From: Pseudovibrio axinellae
Lineage (GTDB): Bacteria; Pseudomonadota; Alphaproteobacteria; Rhizobiales; Stappiaceae
Assembly: GCF_900110875.1 (NCBI RefSeq)
Contig: NZ_FOFM01000002.1
Span: forward strand, 310,001-374,000
Direction: 5' to 3'
DNA length: 64,000 nt
The notes beneath the pieces were generated by a model. The model saw nothing but the letters and a program-made list of their open reading frames with translations. It did not search any database and was not told the DNA's origin. The position numbers and the translations under genes were made by a program. This document shows, piece after piece, positions 27,483 through 34,851 of the stretch; positions within the stretch are counted from its first letter, which is position 1; each line of letters starts with the position of its first letter.

Positions 27483-27848
27483 ATGCAGGAGCTACGTTTC
27501 CATCACGTTGGCATTCCAACCAACGAACGATTGCCAAGAGCTGACCACAACGAAAAGCTCAAGCTCACCGCAACCGGTTACTTTGACGGCCCCTATGCCG
27601 TTGAATGGATGAACTTTGACGAGGATAATTCACTTCCTGAAATCATCAAATCAATCCCGCATGTTGCCTATGTGGTTGACGATCTGGATGAAGCTCTTAA
27701 GGGTAAGAACGTCATTCTACCTCCGCAAAGCCCAACGGAAAATGTTCTGGTTGCATTCATATTGGAGGGGAGAAATCTGATTGAGCTGATGCAATTTGAC
27801 AAACCTGAACAAGAAATCTGGCCACATCCCAACAAATTCAGGCTCTAA
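27483..27848 (+). CDS. VOC-superfamily protein of unknown function
   Basis: A 121-residue protein with the vicinal-oxygen-chelate pattern: RFHHVGIPT at the start, a central PHVAYVVDDLDEAL segment and LIELMQFD near the end. These are the usual positions of the metal-binding His and Glu in glyoxalase-like folds, but no specific enzyme subtype is recognisable. ATG lies downstream of GAGG. It stands alone, between a terminator and coaBC. Confidence 0.72.
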   Translation: MQELRFHHVGIPTNERLPRADHNEKLKLTATGYFDGPYAVEWMNFDEDNSLPEIIKSIPHVAYVVDDLDEALKGKNVILPPQSPTENVLVAFILEGRNLIELMQFDKPEQEIWPHPNKFRL

Positions 27849-27996
27849 AAGGTTGCTGCGAAGCCGCAATTTGCTCAATGGGACGAACGGCCTTTAGGAA
27901 ACTAATGAAATTGCTCGGGAAAACAGATAGAAATACCCCAGTATATGAGTTGGCGGGCCTGGCGATAGTAAAGCCTGCACAAAAGGTGGTCTTAAA

Positions 27997-29199
27997 ATGC
28001 TTTCAGACAAGCGCATTCTTCTCATCATAACTGGCGGTATTGCGGCTTACAAATCGTTGGATTTGATCCGCCGGCTTCAGGAGCGAGGTGCAAAGGTTCG
28101 GGCAGTTCTCACCAATGGCGGGTCACAGTTCATCACGCCGCTGGCCGTGGGTGCGCTAACGGGTGATACAGTGTTTACCGAACTGTTTGACCGAGAAGCA
28201 GAGCATGACGTAGGCCATATCCGCTTGTCGCGTGAAGCCGATCTTGTTGTTGTCGCACCGGCAACTGCAAATATTATGGCAAAGATGGCACATGGACTGG
28301 CAGATGATTTGGCCTCTTGTGTGTTGCTTGCAAATGACAAACGAGTCCTGGTTGCTCCTGCGATGAACTCAAAGATGTGGAGCCATCCGGCAACGCAGCG
28401 CAATATCGTGCAGCTGAAGGCTGATGGTATCAACTTCATTGGCCCGAATGCAGGCGAAATGGCAGAAAAAAGCGAGGCAGGCTACGGGCGCATGTCTGAG
28501 CCACTGGAAATTGTCGCTGAGATTGAAGCCCTGCTTTCTCCAAAAGAGCAACCCTTAAAGGGAAAGCGTGTTGTCATCACAGCAGGGCCAACGCTGGAGG
28601 CAATTGACCCTGTGCGCTACATCGCCAACAGATCCTCAGGCAAACAAGGTTATGCAATTGCTGAAGCCGCGGCTGCGGCTGGAGCGCAAGTGACCCTTGT
28701 ATCTGGTCCGGTCAGCTTGGGAGACCCCCGAGGCGTTGAAACCATTCGCGTGGAATCTGCAAGCGCCATGCTCGCGGCTGTTAAAAGCGCTTTACCTGCT
28801 GACGTTGCGGTGATGGCAGCAGCTGTTGCCGATTGGCGCGTTGCCCATGATAGTGATCAGAAAATTAAGAAGGACGGCAGCGGGCTCCCACCTGCCCTAA
28901 ATCTTATTGAAAATCCAGATATCCTGAAAACGGTCGGACACCTACACGAGGATCGTCCGAAATTGGTAGTTGGTTTCGCTGCCGAAACGAATGATTTAAT
29001 TGAGAATGCGCGCGGGAAACTGGAACGCAAAGGTGCTGACATGATTGTAGCTAACGATGTCAGCCCTGAAAATAACGTCATGGGCGGTGATAACAACACT
29101 GTCCGCCTTGTGACCCGTGACGGTGTCGAAGATTGGCCAAAAATGGCTAAGGAAGATGTCGCAAAGCAGCTGGTCACAAAGATTGCTGAGCTTTCTTAA
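27997..29199 (+). CDS. coaBC: Phosphopantothenoylcysteine synthetase/decarboxylase
   Basis: This bifunctional enzyme carries out two steps of coenzyme A synthesis: ligation of 4'-phosphopantothenate with cysteine and decarboxylation of the product. The flavoprotein decarboxylase domain (residues 1-185) shows ITGGIAAYKSLDLIRRL, the catalytic His in GHIRLSREADL, and the substrate motif APAMNSKMW. The CoaB half begins at KRVVITAGPTLEAIDPVRYI and includes NRSSGKQGYAIAEAA and the VVGFAAETND region. The length of 400 is typical. AAGGTGG precedes the ATG by seven bases. Confidence 0.97.
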   Translation: MLSDKRILLIITGGIAAYKSLDLIRRLQERGAKVRAVLTNGGSQFITPLAVGALTGDTVFTELFDREAEHDVGHIRLSREADLVVVAPATANIMAKMAHGLADDLASCVLLANDKRVLVAPAMNSKMWSHPATQRNIVQLKADGINFIGPNAGEMAEKSEAGYGRMSEPLEIVAEIEALLSPKEQPLKGKRVVITAGPTLEAIDPVRYIANRSSGKQGYAIAEAAAAAGAQVTLVSGPVSLGDPRGVETIRVESASAMLAAVKSALPADVAVMAAAVADWRVAHDSDQKIKKDGSGLPPALNLIENPDILKTVGHLHEDRPKLVVGFAAETNDLIENARGKLERKGADMIVANDVSPENNVMGGDNNTVRLVTRDGVEDWPKMAKEDVAKQLVTKIAELS

Positions 29200-29221
29200 A
29201 CTGGCGGTCCTTTACGAGTGA

Positions 29222-29253
29222 AAAGGCCGGTTTAAGAAACCGGTCTTTGTTTT
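29222..29253 (+). terminator. Intrinsic terminator between coaBC and the GMC gene
   Basis: AAAGGCCGGTTT pairs with AAACCGGTCTTT (one G-U pair, AAG loop), followed by GTTTT. The flanking genes converge, and the stem can serve both strands. Confidence 0.85.
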
Positions 29254-29255
29254 CG

Positions 29256-30905
29256 TTAGGCAGTCGTACCCTGTTCGCTCTGGCTCTCCGCCCTCAGTAT
29301 CGGCTTGCCGAGGATCAAATCAGAGGCCTTCTCCGCAATCATCATTGTTGGCGCATTGGTATTGCCAGAGATTAGGGAGGGCATTACAGAGGCATCAACA
29401 ACGCGCAATCCGTGAAGCCCATGAACCTTTAGGTCTGGCCCGACAACAGCCATCGCATCCTTGCCCATCTTGCAGGTTCCGACAGGATGATAAATCGTTT
29501 CGGCTCGTTCACGCACAGCATCTTTGATGCTTTGTTCATCTTGTCCAAGCTCATGAAGCGGTTTTGTCCGATACTTGGATAATTCTGGCGCTTCCAGAAT
29601 ATCCCTGGTGAGACGAATACCCTTGACCAGAACATCCAGATCTTCTGGATCTGTGAGATACTTTGGATCGATCCTTGGGGCATCGAGTGGGTTTGCCGAT
29701 TTTAGGCCAACTTCACCTGTTGATTTGGGGCGTAACGCACAAACGTGACAACCGAACCCATATCCGTAATGAAAACTGCGGCCATGCTGATCGATGATTG
29801 CAGTCACGAAGTGCAGTTGAATGTCAGGACGATCTAAATCGGGGCTACTCTTCAAAAATGCGCCACCTTCTGCGCCAGGTGAAGCCAGCATCCCGGTACC
29901 ATCTTTCCGCCACCTGAAGGCTTCTTTAACCACCTGAATGGCACCCGAAATGCATAAGCCCAGCATGCCTGGGTCTTTTGAACGGTAGCTTAGCGTATAA
30001 TCCAGATGGTCTTGAAGGTTTTTGCCCACGCCTGGAAGGTCGTGTACGACCGGAATATTGTGCTTTGCCAGCTCATCAGAGGGACCAACCCCAGATAGCA
30101 TGAGAAGATGTGGGGATTGGAAGGCCCCGGCCGAAAGGATCACTTCTCGCTTGGCTTTAACAGTCGAAAGCTTGCGTTTATGGCGATACTCCACGCCAAC
30201 GGCCTTTTTCCCTTCAAAAACAACTTTTGTGGAACGAGCACGCGTGATTACTGTTAGGTTTGGACGCTCCATAACAGGATGCAAATAGGCCGCCGCAGCC
30301 GAGCAGCGCTCCCCTTTTTTGTCCGCCTGATGGAACTGGGTAACCTGATAAAGCCCCGCCCCCTCTTGGTCGCCATTGTTGAAATCATCGTTGCGTTTGA
30401 ACTGCTGGCCTTCAGCTGCAGCAACAAAGGCATGAGAGATAGGGAATGGAGTGCGTTGGTCTGAAACATGAAGTGGTCCTGTCCCGCCATGCTCTTCACT
30501 TTCGCCATGCTCATAGCATTCGGATCTCTTGAAGTAGGGGAGAACGTCCTCGTAGGACCAGCCATCTGCGCCCTGTTCAACCCACCCGTCGTAGTCTTCT
30601 TTTTGGCCGCGAATATAAAGTTGGGCATTAATGACGCTCGAACCACCAAGGGCCTTACCACGTGGCTGGTACGTTGTTCTATCGTTCAGTTCTTTCTGCG
30701 GTTCGCTTTCAAAAGACCAGTTGTTGATTGGAAACGGTCGCCCTGACACTGTGGCAGCAATGCCAATGGGAGCGCGCACGATCACAGATTTGCCCTCTCC
30801 ACCTGCTTCCAATAGGCAGACAGAAACTGACGGGTCTTCAGAAAGACGTGACGCAAGCACGCTACCTGCCGAGCCACCGCCCACAATCACATAATCAAAA
30901 TCCAT
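29256..30905 (-). CDS. GMC-family FAD-dependent alcohol/choline dehydrogenase
   Basis: A 549-residue glucose-methanol-choline oxidoreductase. The FAD dinucleotide fold is [20 protein letters not shown] (start), the second GMC signature region is [19 protein letters not shown], and the active-site His lies in [10 protein letters not shown], with the final [15 protein letters not shown] segment binding flavin. The sequence reads closer to AlkJ-type long-chain alcohol dehydrogenases than to the BetA encoded with betB, and no choline genes adjoin it. The substrate is therefore uncertain. The ATG follows GGAGGTGCGCT. A 7-bp dyad lies 35-53 bp upstream. Confidence 0.88.
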   Translation of the reverse strand: MDFDYVIVGGGSAGSVLASRLSEDPSVSVCLLEAGGEGKSVIVRAPIGIAATVSGRPFPINNWSFESEPQKELNDRTTYQPRGKALGGSSVINAQLYIRGQKEDYDGWVEQGADGWSYEDVLPYFKRSECYEHGESEEHGGTGPLHVSDQRTPFPISHAFVAAAEGQQFKRNDDFNNGDQEGAGLYQVTQFHQADKKGERCSAAAAYLHPVMERPNLTVITRARSTKVVFEGKKAVGVEYRHKRKLSTVKAKREVILSAGAFQSPHLLMLSGVGPSDELAKHNIPVVHDLPGVGKNLQDHLDYTLSYRSKDPGMLGLCISGAIQVVKEAFRWRKDGTGMLASPGAEGGAFLKSSPDLDRPDIQLHFVTAIIDQHGRSFHYGYGFGCHVCALRPKSTGEVGLKSANPLDAPRIDPKYLTDPEDLDVLVKGIRLTRDILEAPELSKYRTKPLHELGQDEQSIKDAVRERAETIYHPVGTCKMGKDAMAVVGPDLKVHGLHGLRVVDASVMPSLISGNTNAPTMMIAEKASDLILGKPILRAESQSEQGTTA

Positions 30906-30939
30906 AGCGCACCTCCCCAGGAACGTATCCTCGCTTCCG

Positions 30940-30958
30940 AAAGGTAGGTTGTACCTTT
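30940..30958. promoter_or_regulatory. Dyad upstream of the GMC oxidoreductase gene
   Basis: AAAGGTA-GGTTG-TACCTTT is a perfect 7-bp inverted repeat centred 44 bp before the start codon, a position suited to a repressor operator. The regulator is unknown. Confidence 0.4.
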
Positions 30959-31158
30959 GAAACGAAAACGCAAATTCACCTCAAATACTTTGAACTGTCT
31001 GCCCTTGTAGAAAGCAGTAGTGAACTTTGATGTTAGAGAGCCTTTACCTAAACGGAAACATGGACCTTCTGGTGAATAACAGCTCGAACCAAAAAAATAA
31101 AAGGAGTTGATCTGAATTTATGTTTAATTATAAGTATTTACGCCCATTGCTCCCCAGC

Positions 31159-31659
31159 TTATCCCCTGCGTAAATTTTGTTGATTTAGGTCAGTCAGATC
31201 GTGCAGTTTGTTGGCTGCGACCTGTGCAAACCGCAAAATAACTGCCTTTCGTGTTGCCGCAGCTAGCTTATGCTCGGGCGCTTCTCGAATAATCTCTGCC
31301 ATATAATCGTCAGCTAAGAGAAAACCAGCCTCTTCAGGAAAAATCTCCTGCGGCACGTCTGCGCTGGTCGCAAAAAACAAACGGTCACAATATTGGCGGT
31401 ATTCATGCCATTTCTGATCGGCTTTGAAATCTTCAATTGAAGACTTGATTTCGATGATCCATATCTCTGATTTCTTGCCAATCACCACCAGATCCGCTCG
31501 CCGCCCAGAGGCTAGCGTGACTTCCGGCAGGCTTGAAAGACCAAGCACACGCATGTACCGCTGAACGCCGCGCTGAATTTTGAGTGCGCGTTCCGACTGC
31601 CGACCATCAACGAGTGGGTTATCGAGCTGAACTCGATTTGATCCCTTCACAAATTCCAT
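31159..31659 (-). CDS. mmcB: MmcB-family DNA repair protein
   Basis: A 166-residue protein matching MmcB, a PD-(D/E)XK-fold DNA-damage protein first studied in Caulobacter as part of the SOS regulon. The nuclease-like core is RRADLVVIGKKSEIWIIEIKSS, with Asp and Glu-Ile-Lys in the expected order near residues 54-75, then the DFKADQKWHEYRQYCDRLFF segment that identifies the family. Biochemical activity is not established as far as I know. The gene is a single unit with a LexA box ending seven bases before its ATG, which fits SOS control. Confidence 0.9.
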   Translation of the reverse strand: MEFVKGSNRVQLDNPLVDGRQSERALKIQRGVQRYMRVLGLSSLPEVTLASGRRADLVVIGKKSEIWIIEIKSSIEDFKADQKWHEYRQYCDRLFFATSADVPQEIFPEEAGFLLADDYMAEIIREAPEHKLAAATRKAVILRFAQVAANKLHDLTDLNQQNLRRG

Positions 31660-31665
31660 CGCTTC

Positions 31666-31680
31666 GTTCCCAGTTTGTTC
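31666..31680. promoter_or_regulatory. LexA (SOS) box GTTC-N7-GTTC
   Basis: GTTCCCAGTTTGTTC is an exact match to the alphaproteobacterial LexA direct repeat. It lies 7-21 bases upstream of the mmcB ATG and overlaps the region where its ribosome site should be, so LexA bound here would block transcription at the gene start. Confidence 0.8.
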
Positions 31681-31733
31681 TTAATATATTAGCAAGCTGT
31701 TGAACAAATTCAATCCAATATTGGTTTTAGCAT

Positions 31734-32807
31734 TCAGTAAATTTTGGGCAGCACGACTTTGAGCCGGATGGCAAGGTCTGTCATGCGTGCGTCTATTGGA
31801 AAGAGCCCTGTGCACTCAAGCAGCGCATCCTTCGCCCGTTTGATGTCTGAGCTGTGCTCGTAAAGCTCCGCAGCGCGTATGAGGAATTCCTTGCGCCAAC
31901 GTTTTGGTGTTGTCATCATCACGGCGTCATTTTGTATCGCTCGGTGCCACTTAAAAAGCAATTGAGCGCCCTCATATGGCTTCTCATGAATGGCCAATCG
32001 CTCCGCCTCCAGTTTGCCGTAGCCAGGGTTGCCTAAGATCGATGCCATAGTTTCTTGCACAACGGGCGCTTCATTTTGGGCAAGCCTACGCCCCAAGCTT
32101 ACAAGCGCTTCACACTCGTCCATACTTGGCGCGATCATTAGTTGCCGGGCTAAAAGAAGCTCAGGAACATTGCGGTTGAACGTCTTTATGAGCTGGCGAA
32201 TAATGTTGAGTGTGTATAGCTGGTCATGCAAAGCATGAGGGCCGGCAAGTCCATAACAATGCCTATTCTTATCCCATGGAAGTCGCTGAATATTGAGATA
32301 TCCGCTGGTGTCCACCCAATCGAATAATCCAAAAAACAGGTGAACGGGGTACTCTTGTGCCTGTGATAGCAGTGCGTGTAGTACGGATGTGTCGGGATAA
32401 GGTTGCTTCACATAAGCAACGCTTTGCGTACCCGCAGCGCCCAGCTCCAACTCTGGTGAAAACGCGAAAATCTCGCCGTCTCCGCGGCGAAGCCCGGTGA
32501 TTAGGGCGCCGTAAGCCCCCATAGATGCGCCGTAGTATATAATTCGCTTCGGCTCTTCACGTGCAATCGCGTCGTCAATCGCAGCGTCGATTTCGTGCTC
32601 GGCATTGAGATACCATTGAGAGCCAATGTCATTCAAAAACACAAGCGAGTGCTGCGTCTTGGCAAATAAACGCTCAAGACCAAACTTTCCAGAAGGTATC
32701 CGCACCTGTGAGAAGACAACAACCAGCACTCCGCTGCCTGCACCGAGTTGGAGTTTTACCTCCAGCCCGCTTGGTGACGTGTCTGATGCAGCGAAATGCT
32801 CTAGCAT
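31734..32807 (-). CDS. Alpha/beta-hydrolase-fold protein with helical C-terminal half, function unknown
   Basis: I do not recognise a named family. Residues 1-200 look like an alpha/beta hydrolase: the nucleophile elbow GASMGAYG puts Ser95 on the sharp turn, Asp163 or Asp166 (GLFDWVDTSG) follows a strand, and His191 (GPHALHD) completes a possible triad. Residues 200-357 are helical with TPR-like character (KRWRKEFLIRAAELYEHSSD and the following KDALLECTGLF). There is no signal peptide. The gene starts 19 bases after the DEAD-box helicase stop on the same strand and is probably co-transcribed. The substrate cannot be guessed. Confidence 0.6.
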   Translation of the reverse strand: MLEHFAASDTSPSGLEVKLQLGAGSGVLVVVFSQVRIPSGKFGLERLFAKTQHSLVFLNDIGSQWYLNAEHEIDAAIDDAIAREEPKRIIYYGASMGAYGALITGLRRGDGEIFAFSPELELGAAGTQSVAYVKQPYPDTSVLHALLSQAQEYPVHLFFGLFDWVDTSGYLNIQRLPWDKNRHCYGLAGPHALHDQLYTLNIIRQLIKTFNRNVPELLLARQLMIAPSMDECEALVSLGRRLAQNEAPVVQETMASILGNPGYGKLEAERLAIHEKPYEGAQLLFKWHRAIQNDAVMMTTPKRWRKEFLIRAAELYEHSSDIKRAKDALLECTGLFPIDARMTDLAIRLKVVLPKIY

Positions 32808-32826
32808 GTGCCTGAAGCGCTTAAGA

Positions 32827-34191
32827 CTACTTGCGCTTTAGATAGACACCGCTGCCGCCAGTTGGCGAGGATGTATTATCAGATGGCTTGCTCGGCGCCC
32901 GGCGTGGTGGTGCTTTCGGGCTAGATTTTGCAGTAGGTTTGCCCTTCGGCTTTTTAGTGGCCTTCCCACTTCCCGCACCCTTGCGCGCTCCGCCACCTTT
33001 TAGTTTCTTGCCCGCTAATTGTGCGCTTCCGCGTGCGCTTTTGGGTTCGCGGTCGGATGGGAAGAACGTGTAGCCTTCCATTTCGGCAATTTTCTTGCCA
33101 ATCAGCTTTTGAACAGCGCGTAACATGCCGCGATCTTCCGGCAAGCAAAACGTAATTGCAGTACCGCTTTTTCCAGCGCGTGCAGTACGTCCGATGCGGT
33201 GAACGTAGTTTTCAGTAGCATTGGGCATGTCATAGTTGATGACGTGCGAAATGTCTGAAACATCAATTCCACGGGCTGCCACATCAGTGGCAACCAGTGT
33301 TTTCAGGTTCCCGCGTTTGAACTTGTCGAGCGTCTTTTGGCGTTCGGCCTGAGACATGTCACCGTGGATGGCCTCAGCAGGTATACCCTCAAGATTGAGC
33401 CGTGCTGCCAGACGAGCGCTACCCTTTTTGGTGAGTGTAAACACCAGTGCGCGTTCGCAGTCGTCTTTTTCAATCAAGCTCTTGAGTAAAGCGTACTTGG
33501 CATCAGCTTCCAAGTGGGCAATCTGCTGAATAACGCTTTCAACAGTCGTCGCCGGTGGTGCCGTACTCACTTCAACAGGATTTGTTAGAAAGCGATCAGC
33601 CAGATCATGGATTTCTTTTGGCATCGTGGCAGAAAAGAACAGCGTCTGGCGTTCTTTAGGCAGCAGATAAGCAATCTCTTCCAGTTCAGCAATAAAGCCC
33701 ATGTCCAGCATCTGGTCAGCTTCATCAAGAACGAAGATCTCAAGTTCATCAAAACTGACACCGTTTTTGCGGTGCAGATCTAGCAGGCGGCCCGGGGTTG
33801 CTACCAGCACATCCAGCCCACGCTGAAGAGCGCGAAACTGCGGAGGAAATGGCACGCCACCAACAACACAGCTGCTGTACATTTTTGTACGGCCAGCATA
33901 GGCCTTGATGTTTTTGGTAATCTGATCTGCCAGTTCACGTGTTGGCGTCAGAATAAGGCTGCGCACACTTTTGGGTGCCGCCCGAAACCGGCTCTCAAGC
34001 AAGCGCTGTAGAAGCGGCACTGCGAAAGCTGCGGTTTTACCTGTTCCAGTCTGGGCAAGACCAAGCAGGTCCCTTCCTTCCAGAATAGATGGAATAGCAT
34101 TTTCCTGAATAGGTGTTGGCTGGCTGTAGCCTTTGGCTTTCAGCGCAATCTGAAATGGTTTTGCAACACCAAGTTTGTCGAAGTCGGTCAA
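32827..34191 (-). CDS. DEAD-box RNA helicase, RhlE-like
   Basis: An ATP-dependent RNA helicase of about 455 residues. All core motifs are present: Q motif (GYSQPTPIQ), I (AQTGTGKT), Ia (PTRELADQ), II (DEAD), III (SAT), V (ATDVAARGID) and VI (HRIGRTARAG). After residue 375 a basic, Gly/Lys/Pro-rich tail probably aids RNA binding. I favour a TTG start at 34191 (MTDFDKLGVAKP) behind GAGAG; the frame opens at a TTG at 34206. The 330-bp leader contains a 12-bp inverted repeat and may be regulated, as is common for cold-responsive helicases. Confidence 0.93.
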   Translation of the reverse strand: MTDFDKLGVAKPFQIALKAKGYSQPTPIQENAIPSILEGRDLLGLAQTGTGKTAAFAVPLLQRLLESRFRAAPKSVRSLILTPTRELADQITKNIKAYAGRTKMYSSCVVGGVPFPPQFRALQRGLDVLVATPGRLLDLHRKNGVSFDELEIFVLDEADQMLDMGFIAELEEIAYLLPKERQTLFFSATMPKEIHDLADRFLTNPVEVSTAPPATTVESVIQQIAHLEADAKYALLKSLIEKDDCERALVFTLTKKGSARLAARLNLEGIPAEAIHGDMSQAERQKTLDKFKRGNLKTLVATDVAARGIDVSDISHVINYDMPNATENYVHRIGRTARAGKSGTAITFCLPEDRGMLRAVQKLIGKKIAEMEGYTFFPSDREPKSARGSAQLAGKKLKGGGARKGAGSGKATKKPKGKPTAKSSPKAPPRRAPSKPSDNTSSPTGGSGVYLKRK

Positions 34192-34523
34192 ACAGTGATC
34201 TCTCAAATGAGCAGAATATCCGATATTGGCTCTGCTGATATCATTGCGTGTCTAGGTAATTTTGCAGGAAGAAGTCTCTGCAATTTGTTTTGTTGGAGCT
34301 ATTACCATAGACCCGCCATGTTATGCTAGAATTATCGCGAGAGAGCATAATATTCCAGCTGTCTCGCGAAGAAAAAAATTGAAACTTGGTTAGATCAGTT
34401 CAACTACTTGAATGTTTCGTGTTCTTCGTTATGTATGAGTGTCAAGAAAAATGATGCCGCTATTTTGGCCTACATCCTATAGATGCCGTGCTGCTGTTAA
34501 CATTAAAGATTAGGGTTCAAGCT
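34192..34523. other. Divergent promoter region between the helicase and ArsR genes
   Basis: About 330 bp without a gene. Its most notable structure is the imperfect 12-bp inverted repeat at 34335-34369. Confidence 0.6.
34335..34369. promoter_or_regulatory. 12-bp inverted repeat in the divergent leader
   Basis: TCGCGAGAGAGC (34335-34346) and GCTGTCTCGCGA (34358-34369) pair with one mismatch around an AT-rich 11-nt loop. It could be an operator, or a hairpin in the long helicase 5' leader. Confidence 0.4.
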
Positions 34524-34841
34524 TTGATTGACGCAAATTTTGAAGATTTGGAAGAAAACGCTGAGGAAGCTGCGCGGCTTCTTTCAAATATGGCACATCC
34601 GAAGCGTTTGATGGTGCTCTGTCGTCTTGTCCAGGGCGAATGTACTGTAGGTGAACTGGCCGAGGTTGTTAATTTAAGCCAATCAGCGCTTTCACAACAT
34701 CTTGCAAAAATGCGCGCTAGCAATCTGGTTGCCACGCGCCGCAGCGCTCAAACGATTTACTACTCCTTGGCAAGTAGAGAGGTCGAGGCAGTATTGCAAA
34801 CCCTTTATGGCCTTTACTGTGCTCCTCAGGAAAACGCCTGA
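34524..34841 (+). CDS. ArsR-family regulator of SqrR/BigR persulfide-sensor type
   Basis: A small winged-helix repressor (105 residues from the TTG at 34524, which has AGGG eight bases upstream; the frame opens at a GTG at 34488). The recognition helix is LSQSALSQHLAKMRAS, then TRRSAQTIYYSLAS. Two cysteines, in LMVLCRL and LYGLYC, lie 66 residues apart, the spacing of the persulfide-sensing pair in SqrR and BigR. It lacks the ArsR metal-binding ELCVCDL motif. A role in sensing sulfide or reactive sulfur is inference; none of the usual targets (sqr, blh, DUF442) is adjacent. Confidence 0.82.
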   Translation: MIDANFEDLEENAEEAARLLSNMAHPKRLMVLCRLVQGECTVGELAEVVNLSQSALSQHLAKMRASNLVATRRSAQTIYYSLASREVEAVLQTLYGLYCAPQENA

Positions 34842-34851
34842 GATAGGTTGA

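Noticed and set aside
31118-31171. 17-codon plus-strand ORF after AAAGGAG
   Set aside because: The ATG is about 14 bases from the ribosome-like site and the peptide is very short and overlaps the end of mmcB.
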